From positions 529,601 to 593,600 of the forward strand of contig CP150573.1 in the NCBI GenBank assembly GCA_049487715.1: a stretch of DNA of 64,000 nucleotides. Direction: 5' to 3'. The stretch is from Pycnococcus provasolii. Taxonomy: Eukaryota; Chlorophyta; Pseudoscourfieldiophyceae; Pseudoscourfieldiales. This document shows positions 28,836 through 39,419 of this stretch, in pieces; the first letter of the stretch is position 1; each line of letters opens with the position of its first letter. A program made the position numbers and the translations under genes. The notes under the pieces are model-generated. The model worked only from the letters and a program-made list of their open reading frames with translations, was not told the DNA's origin and made no database searches.

Positions 28836-31800
28836 ATGGTTAGCACGTGGTCAGTCGCGCTCGCGCTCACGCTCGTCGCGGCGCTCACTTTGCAAACACA
28901 AGGTGCGTTCCCACTCGCGGTGTGAAGGAGGCGGATCGGGACGGGACGGACGTGCCTGGCGCGTTGCCTCTTCCCTTCTGCGTTTCTCTCCCCCCCTTTG
29001 TTTTCCAAAGCGCGCGATGCGTGGGTCGGCTCGGCTGGAGAAGTCGATCGCGCGTCAGCGAGCTGAACAACGTTGCGATCTGCGTCGTTTGACGACTCGG
29101 TTTTTTGCCGTGGGGTGGGAAAGGCGAACGCATCGTCAAGAAGCACGCGTGGCTGCGCGGAGAACACGCGTGCTCCACTTTCTTGTGCCAACACCCACCA
29201 AACACGAGTTCGCTAACACCTCACCACCAAACACACACCCCGATCTCTTAACTTGCACAGCCTCGCACTTCCGATATGGAACCATCTACTGGGAACCACA
29301 CGATGATTGGACAACCAACTGGCGCAGTACCAGAGCGCCCGAATTCAAAGTGAAGTTTCACTTGTCGCTCATGTTCCGCCGCAACTTTCTGTGGGGCGCT
29401 TACTTCAACGAGCAGTGGGCTACGCCAAGTCCCACTCCGCAGACGGCAAGTTGGAAGAACCCGTTCATTAATGGGCTAGGTGATACCGCCCAAGTTCAGG
29501 CAACGGGCGAAGCAGATAGTGACTGCAATGCATACATGGCGAAATTCAACGCCAACGGTGTCACCAGGGCAGGACAGTCGATCGAGTGCTTCACCGACGT
29601 CAACCGAGACTACACGGGATACCAACTTCGGTTCCCGTCCGGCTTCGCGTTCCAGTTCGGCTCCACGGACGACAACGAGAGGAACTTGGTGCCTACCTCC
29701 GCGCCGAAAATCTGCAAGTCCTACCTGCACAAGGGAATCGAGGGAAGCGCCACGAAGCTGACGTGCCCGTCAGCGTACCCGAACACGCCGGAGAACCAGG
29801 TTCTCGTGACGCAGAAGGAGGTCTCCGGTCAGTGCATCTCCGAGTTCGACGGCACGGCGGCGTCCTGGGCGGATGGAGTGAAGTCGGCCGAGACGAATCC
29901 TATCTGGGAAGACGGCAAGACGAAGCTGTTTCCAGCCAGCTCCGTGTGCACTCCCTGGTACGCGCTGTTCGGATTCTTCACCGGCGACACGGTCAGCATC
30001 ACCAATGGTCGACAGGACAGGGCAACGCTCGACACCACGGTGACGGACATCAACTTCGAGGACACGATGCTTGGCAACACCATCTCCGTCGAGGGCGATC
30101 ATGAGCACACCTACAAGCTCCCAAATGTCAACGGGAGGTTTGAGTTCACCGCTTTTTTCACGGGAGGCAACCGCATTGCTGAGCTGAACAACAACCAGGA
30201 CGGCCGATTCCGTCTCGAAACGCTCGTGCTGTTCGATCCGTCGCGCCCTGGTAACAGGTCGCCCGTCGGAACGCAGATCCCGATTCTGCCAATTCCATAT
30301 GGCGAAACGAACGAGTACAAACCGATGGATTTGGTGCAGTTCCAGATTGCGGCATTCGACCCTGACCCATACGATCAGGTGAGGTACTTCTTAGGCAACG
30401 TCGAGGAGCAGGGCGGACTGATGACGAACGTCGAGTGGAACACTAACAACGGTGGGAAGCCCGTCATGGACGTCAACAACCACTTTTTCGCCGACGAATA
30501 CAACTACTTCTACTGCGGAGAAAAACGACTTCCTGCAAGTGTGTGCACTGCCCTGCATGCCGGGAAAAACGGATCCATCGCCAACGATCAATTCGCACAG
30601 GGGACGTACGCACAGGTTGCGGATGCAGCCAAGCGTATGCTCGCGTGGAACAAGGAGAGGAACTACCCGAGGCAGCCACCTTCTCTAGACCACAATGGTG
30701 AGGGGCTCGAATTGAACGCTCGCACTGGTATCGTGTCTTGGAGGGTTGGCAGGATGGCTGCTGACAACACCGTGGAACGACGGGTGCATGAAACCGGAAA
30801 GATCAAGCCTGGATTCTACAACTTTGTCGTCATGATTGAAGAACTTCACGCAGAACCTGCCAATGGTGGCTACTCCGATCGCATCGATTCGAATCTCCAA
30901 AATAGAGTTTCGGATGAACAAGTCAAGACCCCACCCGCTACGCCACCCTTGACTTACAATAATGCGGGATTGTTGGATGGTACCACGGCGTACCCCGACA
31001 ACATGCGTGTGCATCCGTCAGCAGGTATCAGCAAGAGGCGTGTCAAGGTGCCAATCGATTTCCTCGTTTTCTTGTACCCGAAATTCTCGTCCTGCGGTAG
31101 CGCTACGTGCCGAGCAATGAGCAGTGACAGCAATGCGGTACAGGATGGGTACTTGGCTGACACGCTGAAGACGTTCGAGTCGAAAGACGGCTTCTACGGC
31201 GATGGCTTTGCGGGTTTTGATGGAGTCCAGTTTTCGACTCCTACCTCGCGCGACAAAACGCTCGGAGATTTGGAACTTGGTGCAGAGCTTAAGGCCAACT
31301 CACAAGGCTTTAGCAAGGTTTTCTCTGGCAAGTGCAAGATCTGCAAGGGTGGTGGAATCCAGACAGGATTCCTGAATACTGATTTGGATAAAAGCGACAT
31401 CACCATCATCACATACGATAATCAATTCCTTCTCGACGGAAAAAATAATGCTGGCGTGTCCATCGTTCCAGAAAATGGAGTTTGCAAGCCGAATCATCCA
31501 CCATACTTCCTTACGGATCGAACTGTCATCAAGGGTCCAACGCCTTCGCTGCGTTATCCCCCCTCGCAGACGGCGGGCGTTGCATCGAATTGCAAATGCA
31601 GAGATGAGGGCACGTTAAACTCGGCAACTCTCGAACCTTGCGTATCTGAGACATACAACTTAAAATCTGAGTTCTTCTGTGGACAGCTGAGCCCAGCTGA
31701 TGAGGATGCTGAGTTCCGTTCAGGCTTTTACGGCGGATCGCGCTATACAGCTATTGAATACAAGGACGATCTGACGTGGACTGAAAGCAAGATGTACGAC

Positions 31801-34020
31801 GGATCCTTCATGCCCGGTGAGTTTACTTGCCCTCAGGGTGAGGACTGCGACATGTACATTGTTGCGTACGATCCTGACGAGTGCTCGGAGCTGATGATTG
31901 GAACGACGGGCCTGTTCGATCAGATGTCGTTCGGTAAGAGCGAGGAATTTACCGACGCAGACATTGATTTCAGGAACAAAGCGTCAGACGGCACGCCAGT
32001 TTTCTCGGATGCAGAGAAACTGAAAATCCGACAAAACACCATCAAGCGCAAGTTCACATGGCATGCGGGAGTTGGTGAAGGCGGTAGCGGTAGGCCACCA
32101 TTTGCACCAGCAAATGGTGAAGATGATGAAAGGAAAAGGAAAGGACAAGAGGACACGTTCGTCTGCTTCTTCGCAAGCGACAAGTACACGGTGACCGCCC
32201 TCCCGTTCCACTGCATCAGTCTCAAGCTGGAGCAGAAGACGACGATCCCCCCGTGTGAGCCAATGCCCGCGCCGTACACGACGTTCGAGGCTCACCTTGA
32301 TGTTGAGATGTGCATCCCGCTCTGCTGGAAGAAGGAAATTGAATCCGGATCGCTAACGATTCAGAATAACATTGAGATTGACATCCGATCGATTCACCAC
32401 GAGATTGACGGCGTTCACCCTCACGCCACAAGTCTGGATACGCAGGAATTCAAGGATACCATCCCGTATGACAGGCACACGTTCCAGTACCCGTACGACG
32501 AGACAAACTTCCCCTCCACGGGATATTTCAAGGGCGCAACGCCGGGATTGAATGGGCGCGAGATGAAAAAGGAGTACTGCATCAAGGCTGACCGCGACAC
32601 GGAGTGCGTGTATACGGTGTGCTTCCAGGGCTACGATAAAGCTACCATGGATCTCGTGAACGACCCGCAGGAGATAAAGCTCGACGTGTCGACGGTTCGA
32701 TGCTTCAAGATCGAGGTGGTGAATGCCGTGATCGAGTTCACGGGCGCCGAGCAGTTGACGGACTCCGGTGTCAGCGGACTCGTGCTGCCTGAGATGGGCC
32801 TCACGTTTGGCGGATACGCGTACCCGCGATGCGGAACGTCCGGAGTGGCGCGCAACATGACCATGATGCTGTTCACGTCCACGCGCAACGAGTCGGTGAC
32901 GGTGGGCGGCCCCATGGTGGACACTGGCAACCTCGTGCGCAACTCGATCAACTTCCACGACGATGGCATGGGATCGGGATACTTCTTCTACAGCGACGAC
33001 TACGTTGCCGATGCCATTAGCGATCACAAGTACGCCTGTGGCAAGTGGCACTTTGTTGCCGTGAGCATCGCGGAGTCGAATGCAGCGACGCTTTACGTGG
33101 ACTCTGCGGCGCCATCGCACCAGCTCATCACCACGCGTGACGAGGTTCAGTCGTCTGCCGTGCCCTTTTCCACTCCGAGCCGACCTGATCACGACGTCGA
33201 TGGCGACGTGCGCGGTCTGATGCACGTCGGAGCGGGTATTGCGATGGGCACGCCGTGGGACGGATACCTTGACGAGCTCGTGGTGTACAACAAGGGCCTT
33301 TCTGCCATCGAGGTGGAAAGTGTCAAGCTCGCACGCCTCGTGGGTGCCACGTACGAGGCGGCGGCGGTTGAGGACGGACTGGTCGCTTACTACACCACGA
33401 AGATCGCCGGCGCCGTTGCCCTTGGGACGGTGACAGCTGCGGGCTTGCCCAGCGATAGCGGCGACATGACAGCGCTGAAGCCGAACATGACCGCCCCGAA
33501 GCTGGTGCACAAGTCTAACCCTGGTGTGAAGCCGTGTGTTCTCGGACTCCAGCACATTGTCGGTCCCTCGGATGGCGACTGCATGACGGATGTGTACGGC
33601 TGGAACTTCGCGGAGGGTGTGCACGTGAAGTGCTCATTCGACGGCCGCGAGACGGAAGCGGTTCACCGCAGCGAGAAGATGATCTCGTGCCTCACGCCAG
33701 GACACGTGTCACCTCGTTTCGTCACGGTGACGGCAAGCAACGACGGATACAACTTCACGAACACCGTGGCCGTGGACAAGACGGTGCGCCACCTTTACAT
33801 GGAGAGCGCCCTCTACGTCAACGGCCTTGGTGGAGGTGCAAAGGCGGATGGCGTGTGCGAGGATCTCGCAGGGCGAGGTTTTTCCATGACGGCGTGGGTT
33901 TGCCCCAAGTGCGGCCCATCAGCCCCGCAGCCGCCCGCACCGCCGACCACCTTACCACCACCACCGCCGGCAGCAGCACCACCACAGCCGGAGGCACAAA
34001 ACATCGGTCGACGCGACTGA
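28836..34020 (+). CDS. Giant secreted/cell-surface protein with LamG-like and TIG domains (one inferred intron)
   Basis: Exon 1 (28836-28902) encodes MVSTWSVALALTLVAALTLQ, a clean signal peptide. A GT-AG intron (28903-29260, 358 nt, CTTAAC before the acceptor) joins it in frame to ASHFRYGTIYWEP; total about 1608 aa. A cadherin/PKD-like segment lies around residues 370-620 (AAFDPDPYDQVRY, ARTGIVSWRVGR), then a Cys-rich region. A LamG-like fold spans about 1185-1380 (CGKWHFVAVSIAE, DGYLDELVVYNKGLS), and an IPT/TIG-like piece with Cys about 1447-1530. The protein then starts what looks like a second LamG domain (FSMTAWVCPKCG) but breaks into a Pro/Ala tail. No membrane anchor is seen, so it is secreted or truncated. 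Function unknown; perhaps an extracellular-matrix or scale protein. Confidence 0.75.
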
Positions 34021-34256
34021 TGTTGATGCGCCATTTTCATTATCATTTTTGGGAGAGAGTGTTTGGAGAGTGTAAGGATTGCGTTATTATTCCATAATAT
34101 TTCACAACCAACCTATAGTCTAAGAAGGCATACATATGTGTGCTTACTCCACGCGGGGGGGGGCCATTGGATGTTCTCCCTCCCGCTTCCCTGAGCTTTT
34201 TTGAGTATGGGCTCTGCTGTCGTGAATGGACGACCTTTGGACATAGTAAACTTCCA

Positions 34257-34278
34257 TTTCATTACATTGAATGAGATA
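34257..34278 (-). terminator. Possible 3'-end motif of the Kelch-phosphatase gene
   Basis: On the sense strand it reads ATCTCATTCAATGTAATGAA, about 17 nt after the stop. It shares CTCATTCA with the 15-nt element seen after TBCC, SNW and calreticulin and also contains TGTAA, the poly(A) signal known in other green algae. Confidence 0.4.
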
Positions 34279-34294
34279 TTCCAGGTGGGTTTCC

Positions 34295-37200
34295 TTATAT
34301 GTACGCAAGGCCCTGATTGCCGTTCGAACGCCCTCTCGGTGGCGTCGGCGGCCTCTCCTCGTTTACGCGAGACATCCAAGTGTCCGCAGGCGCCAACATT
34401 GCACCAGTGCCTATCGCTCCCGTCGCGGGATGAAGCCCAGGAAGCCCCTCGCCTTGCACCCTTGGTGCAAACGGACTCGAGTTTCTCGGTGAGCCACTAA
34501 GCGGCGTTGGCGGGTCGTCCGCCGTGCGAGGGGCGGGCATGTCCATGACGTCCTCCTTGGGCTGAGGCGGTAGCGGGTGGATCAGCTTAGGGACCATCAC
34601 CAGATCGCGGCCAAGAACCAAAATAGCGCCGGCGTTGTTTGCCGAACCGCAGTAGTTGGTTGCGCTGAACAGCGTGATGAGCTTGCCGCCCGCGAAGCGT
34701 TCGAAGCCATCCATCACGCACTCGTGGGCACGCACAATCATCTGCAGGTTATTCGCCTCGCAGAAGTCAGCCACCCTGTCCGGACCGAATGTGACGAGAC
34801 CAGGACCGCGCGGCGAGGGCTGAACTCCGTGGATATCATCCGAGGACGTCGGGTCGGACCACAACAGGTCCATGAGCAGCTGTCCGCCATCTTCCATGCC
34901 AACTGGTCGCTTGATCGACTTGATCTGCTCCACGCTCTCTATCCACCGGCCGATGCCACCGTGCATGCACAGGATCTTGCCCTCGATGTTCGCACAGAGA
35001 GGCATCCAGTCAAACACTTCGTTGACGCGCGTCCAAGCGCGGATGCCCTCGCCCTGGTACGGCATGTCGCCGTGATCGTCGGATCCGGAGCCGTAGAGAT
35101 CCTCTCCCCAGGCGCCAAGTGGCTCGTCCGCCTCGAGAGCGTCCCTGCCACCCTCGAAGAGCTGGCCACCGCTGCTGCCTCGCGACAAGCCCTGAGATGC
35201 GCCGAAGCGCTCGATGCACTCCATCCGAAAGCCGAACAGCGCGTTGATATCCTTCGCCTCGTGATTGCCGCGGATCATGTGGATGTTCTGCGGGTACTCA
35301 ATCTTCAGCGCGAACAGCAGCGCGATCGTCTCAAGACTATACATCCCGCGGTCGACGTAGTCTCCCAAAAACAGGTAATCTATGTACGTGATGTCGCCGC
35401 TCAGGCTCGGCGCGCCGTACTCGTCGAAGAGGCGCATGAGGTCTCCAAATTGGCCGTGCAGATCGCCAAAAATCTTAACGGGCGCACCCACCTCGAGCAC
35501 CGTCGGCTCCTCGCGGAATATGTTCTCCACCTGCTCGCACAGCTCGATGAACTCGTCAGCGGACAGTAGAAAGCGACGATCCATCGGGGCGTACTCCTTG
35601 AGCTCGCGCGGACGAAGCAACGTATTCAAGACGACGCGGTGCACCATTCGAACGGACGGCTGCCGCAGCAGCGGCAGAGCGGGCGTTTGAGGCGACGCGC
35701 CGTGGTTCGCATTGGGCGGAAATAGGCTCGGAGGCGAGCCGCGTTCTGCCGGCGAGCCGGCTCCGCTAGCTGCCGACGAGATGGAGTCACTGTCGGACAC
35801 GCCGACGGGGGTCTCGGAGATACCCCCCCTCGAGATGCTCGAGTCCGCCGGCTCGCCTCGGCTCATGCGACGGCTTTCGTTCTCAAACTGGTCGATGCTA
35901 AGCTGCCTCACCAGCCCGCCCAGCTCGCCGTCACTTTCAGCCGCCACGACAACCGCACGATGATACAATCGAACGGCATCTGTCTGACCTCCCATGGCGG
36001 ACTCCAAGCCCGGAGCTGATCCCATCAATGCGCCGCCGCGCGTTCGCTGCTCGGCGGCACGCTGCGCCTGTAGCACGCTGCCAAAGCTCATCGATCTAAT
36101 CGGATGAAGGCCGGGAGAGGGGCGGGCGGGCACCGCGTCCGATTCCTGCGCGGATGCAGCGTCAGCCTCCATCTTTGCCGTTGCCGCGGAAGCATCGCGC
36201 GCTGCGGCATTGAGCGCGCGCGTCGCCACCGCCGCCTCCTCTGCAGACTGCGCGACGAGGCGCTGCAGATTTGGCGGCGGCTCGGCGGAGGAGGCAGCTG
36301 CTGGCGCCACCGACTCCACCGCGGCGGCGGCGATCCACTCCGCCCAAGCGTGCGACGCGAGGTTGACTCCAAGGTTTGCAAATATCACGGATGCGTCGGG
36401 CCGTAGCAGGCGCACGACGCTAGTCTCCGTGAGAGACGTGGCGGCAGGAATGCCGTCGGCATCGCTGAGCACGATCATGTCGCTCAGCAGAGTGCTTGAG
36501 ACGAGACCACCGTACGCGAACACGAAACTTCCCGCCGACGCAACGGCATGTCGGCATCTTCGTGGGCCCGTGGAAGCTGCCGCTGGCGTCGCACCGCTGG
36601 CTGACGTACTACCATTTTCCGCGCCATCGTCATCGCCAGACGACCAGGTTCCCTGCGCGGTGTCGAGCGAGGCGATGGCGTGGGCGGCGTCGACGACGCG
36701 CCCTCCGCCGAGAGCACCACCAACGAGGTGCAACTTGGCTCCCACGAAGGCGCATCCATGCTGATATCTTGCGGGCCCGGGTGGCGCACCCGGTGCATGT
36801 GCCCACTCCCACCGTCCGTCGCGATGCCGTGCAAGACCGTATGCTTCGCCAAGAGCCTTGCCGTTTCCATCGCGACCTCCACACAGAAGCAGCAGGCCGT
36901 CGCTTCGCGACGCCGTGCTGGCATACATGCGCGCGGATGGCTCGACGGGTGTCGGCGCACTGTCGTCTCCGAGACCTGACCCGCTTGGCGGTGGCCTTGG
37001 TCCGTGGTCGACGCGCATCCAGCGGTACGGCTTCTGACTCGTGTCCAGCGCCCAAACATCACCCAAAGCACGCTGACCGTCGTTTCCTCCCAGCACGAGC
37101 AGAAAACGCTGGGCGACGAGGCTTGCGCAGTGAGCATATCTCGCGCCTGGCCCTTGTCCTGGAACGACGACACGGTGCCACCTTGGATGGTCCCAGTTGG

Positions 37201-37942
37201 ACACGTCGAGCACGTGGAGGTCGTCGCCCGAAAGTCCCGCAGGTCCGATGCCACCGTGCACGACAACCATCGTGCCCACGGATGCAGCCGCGTGAGCAGC
37301 ACGTGCGGATGGCGGCTCACCTTCTGGGCGCAGTAGGCGCCACGTTCCTGAATAGGTTAGAGTACAAAGTTTGTTTTGTTTTTGTATGTTTTCGTTTGTG
37401 TGTGTTTGTGTGTCGTCAAGTCGTGTGAGCGCTTCTGTGCACATTCTTTCGGAGAGGGCGCCGTCGCCGCCGAGCATGTACAACGCACCTGTCCCAACGT
37501 CGAAGACGTGCACGTCGTTGGTCGCCCCCGCTAGTCTGATTCCCGCCCCCGTGGATGCCGGCCCGCTCGTCGTTGGCGTTCCAGGGCTGCTTCCGCCGGC
37601 GCCGTTCGCGTTCGCGCCACCCTCGAGCGCCGTTGCTCCCCCGAACAGGACGAGTTTCGCGCCCACCACGGGACCCGCAGGCGCGACCGTCGTGAGCGTG
37701 TGCCCGCACCTTGGCCCTGGCGCGTCCCCCGTCGCGTTGAGCGTTCTAGGGACGGCAAGCGCCTCTGGCGACAAGCACGGCGCCGCTAGCGGCGGCTGCG
37801 AGGGGTTGTGTTGGTTGGTTGGTTGGCGCGCCTGACGACCTTCTTGCGCGCCAGTGAGTGTGTACGTCGTTGCGCTGGACGGCGGCGGCGGCGGCGGTCT
37901 GTCTTCTCTGGCATGGCTGTGCGCGTGCGTTCCCGCCGCCAT
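34295..37942 (-). CDS. Kelch-repeat Ser/Thr phosphatase, BSU1/BSL (PPKL) family (one inferred intron)
   Basis: BSL proteins combine N-terminal Kelch repeats with a PP1-like phosphatase and act in brassinosteroid signalling in land plants. The start is the ATG at 37942. The intron at 37488-37348 (141 nt) is well supported: splicing turns a non-Kelch insertion into the continuous blade FDVGTGTWRLLRPEG. About 1168 aa. Kelch repeats fill about 35-400 (VVVHGGIGPAG, LLVLGGNDGQ, LLLCGGRDG, FAYGGLVS). The phosphatase (about 737-1090) has GDLHGQ, GDYVDRG, GNHE, RAHECVMDGFERF and SATNYCGSANNAGA. An acidic insertion between the GNHE and HGG blocks is typical of BSL. It is diagnostic for plants/green algae, with PPKL also in alveolates. 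Confidence 0.92.
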   Translation of the reverse strand: MAAGTHAHSHAREDRPPPPPPSSATTYTLTGAQEGRQARQPTNQHNPSQPPLAAPCLSPEALAVPRTLNATGDAPGPRCGHTLTTVAPAGPVVGAKLVLFGGATALEGGANANGAGGSSPGTPTTSGPASTGAGIRLAGATNDVHVFDVGTGALYMLGGDGALSERMCTEALTRLDDTQTHTNENIQKQNKLCTLTYSGTWRLLRPEGEPPSARAAHAAASVGTMVVVHGGIGPAGLSGDDLHVLDVSNWDHPRWHRVVVPGQGPGARYAHCASLVAQRFLLVLGGNDGQRALGDVWALDTSQKPYRWMRVDHGPRPPPSGSGLGDDSAPTPVEPSARMYASTASRSDGLLLLCGGRDGNGKALGEAYGLARHRDGRWEWAHAPGAPPGPARYQHGCAFVGAKLHLVGGALGGGRVVDAAHAIASLDTAQGTWSSGDDDGAENGSTSASGATPAAASTGPRRCRHAVASAGSFVFAYGGLVSSTLLSDMIVLSDADGIPAATSLTETSVVRLLRPDASVIFANLGVNLASHAWAEWIAAAAVESVAPAAASSAEPPPNLQRLVAQSAEEAAVATRALNAAARDASAATAKMEADAASAQESDAVPARPSPGLHPIRSMSFGSVLQAQRAAEQRTRGGALMGSAPGLESAMGGQTDAVRLYHRAVVVAAESDGELGGLVRQLSIDQFENESRRMSRGEPADSSISRGGISETPVGVSDSDSISSAASGAGSPAERGSPPSLFPPNANHGASPQTPALPLLRQPSVRMVHRVVLNTLLRPRELKEYAPMDRRFLLSADEFIELCEQVENIFREEPTVLEVGAPVKIFGDLHGQFGDLMRLFDEYGAPSLSGDITYIDYLFLGDYVDRGMYSLETIALLFALKIEYPQNIHMIRGNHEAKDINALFGFRMECIERFGASQGLSRGSSGGQLFEGGRDALEADEPLGAWGEDLYGSGSDDHGDMPYQGEGIRAWTRVNEVFDWMPLCANIEGKILCMHGGIGRWIESVEQIKSIKRPVGMEDGGQLLMDLLWSDPTSSDDIHGVQPSPRGPGLVTFGPDRVADFCEANNLQMIVRAHECVMDGFERFAGGKLITLFSATNYCGSANNAGAILVLGRDLVMVPKLIHPLPPQPKEDVMDMPAPRTADDPPTPLSGSPRNSSPFAPRVQGEGLPGLHPATGAIGTGAMLAPADTWMSRVNEERPPTPPRGRSNGNQGLAYI

Positions 37943-38153
37943 ATGTTTGTAATATGGTACGCCGACAAATGCGTGAGGTGGCGGAACAAGAAAAAGAAAA
38001 AGGGGGGGGGGGGAGGGAGAAATGGCGGAAAACCGAAGAAAAGGAGGAAAACCCACCACGAAAGGGAAAAGAGGACGAAGAAAGGAGCGAAAAGAAGGGG
38101 GGAAATCCGACGACAAAAGCAGGCCCGCAGCAGCAGCCTACTACTAAAGGTAA

Positions 38154-38171
38154 ATAACCCTAACCCTAACT
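38154..38171. promoter_or_regulatory. CCCTAA telobox-like element in divergent promoter
   Basis: AATAACCCTAACCCTAAC lies about 100 bp upstream of the mL43 ATG and 210 bp upstream of the phosphatase start. In land plants AAACCCTAA teloboxes are promoter elements of ribosomal-protein and translation genes, which fits mL43. Confidence 0.5.
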
Positions 38172-38268
38172 ACGATAGGGTTTTGTTCTTCCCTCTTTTT
38201 GAGGGCTCTTACTTTTCCATTTTTTCCTTTGTTTTCCCTCATTCGCCTTGGGTTCTTATTTGGTTCCG

Positions 38269-38721
38269 ATGTCCCGCCGCGGCGTGTGGGCAGTCAGCGA
38301 GCTTCTGTTGAGGTACTGCGATAAGGGTGGCTCGTCCAAGGGCGTGCGCGAGTTCATGCGGGACGTACTCCCAGAGTTCAAGGAGAAGGAACTGCCACAA
38401 GGCATGCAGATTACAACGAGGCGCACGCGCTATTTCGGGCACCCGACGCTCGCGGTGAAGTTTGCCGAGCACGAGGATGCGAAGAACAAGAGACGGTATG
38501 TGGTTCCTCTGCGCAACTTGGACAGCGAGACAGTTCTCATGCACGTGCGTCGTGCGAGGGACACACTGCCTTACCCGCACAGCAAGTTGCGTCCTGCGAG
38601 CCGTCGCGTGGGCGCGAACCGCAGCTTGCAGGGCGTGTGGACGAGCGCGTGGCAGCGTGCGGTGAACCTCGCCGAGAGCCGTGGCGTTGAGCGCGGCGGG
38701 TTCTCGCCGAAGGCGCCTTGA
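38269..38721 (+). CDS. Mitochondrial large-subunit ribosomal protein mL43
   Basis: A component of the mitochondrial 54S/39S ribosomal subunit with the L51/S25/CI-B8 thioredoxin-like fold. The start is the ATG at 38269 (150 aa, usual size); codons upstream of it are not ATG. Residues 1-90 show LLRYCDKGGSSKGVREFM, LPEFKEKELPQGMQI and TRYFGHPTLAVKF, matching the family, followed by the conserved RNLDSETVLMHVRRAR. The last 45 residues are basic with SLQGVWTSAWQRAVN, seen in plant and algal mL43. NDUFA2 (CI-B8) shares the fold but is shorter, about 100 aa, and lacks this tail. Confidence 0.87.
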   Translation: MSRRGVWAVSELLLRYCDKGGSSKGVREFMRDVLPEFKEKELPQGMQITTRRTRYFGHPTLAVKFAEHEDAKNKRRYVVPLRNLDSETVLMHVRRARDTLPYPHSKLRPASRRVGANRSLQGVWTSAWQRAVNLAESRGVERGGFSPKAP

Positions 38722-39419
38722 CGAGAAGCGAGAGAGAAGAAAAAAGAGAGACTTTGTCTTGATCCCTCTGAGACAATTTGTATAGTGTAGTTTCCTTCGT
38801 CCCCTTGCCTACGTATTACTACTTTGTGAACCAACCAACCCTTCCTTCCTTCCTTCCTTCCCGCGCCTTCACACGACGGACCGACCGACAGGTCCATAGA
38901 CTATGAAGTGCTGTTAGAAGCACGCAGATGACAGTGCTAAAGGCCACCCATCATCATCTGACCAATAAAGCTGTACATGAACAAAGGACAAGAGAAAAAA
39001 AAACCATACGGTACCATGAGGGGGAAAGGGGGTCCGTCTATGGTCGAACTACCATAACAGCAGACTACTCCTACCTTTAAGAGACTGCTAAGAGGAGAGG
39101 GGCAATTCGGGTTTTGGCGAGCCCCACGAACAGCATGCCCCCGGGGGATAGTTCTTGGGACCCGTAAAGGTAGGAAGGAGGACGGATGTTCAAGATCGAT
39201 GCGATGCAGGAGGCGGCCGTCTTACTTGAGCCCTGCCGGACTTTCGCAACCACACCCTGAGATCGGTCTTGTTGTTACTCGCGTCTCCGCCTCACGTTTC
39301 GTTCCCGGTCCGGGCTGCCGGGGCGGCTTTTTCCCAGGACGTCAGGGGGGCCACTCACTTCACTCGTCAGCGCCTTGCCTTGCCCGCCCACTCTCCCTCA
39401 CATACTCACATCCACGAAT
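38722..39419. other. Intergenic region, mL43 / TypA
   Basis: About 700 bp between tandem genes. Contains CTTCCTTCCTTCCTTCC (about 38846-38862), an A-run at 38994-39003 and a GC-rich region before TypA. No gene, tRNA-like cloverleaf or telomere unit recognised. Confidence 0.45.

Noticed and set aside
32353-33624. 423-codon open frame antisense to the giant secreted protein
   Set aside because: It mirrors the sense gene with high His/Arg/Val content and no domain; GC-rich codon bias leaves the antisense frame open.
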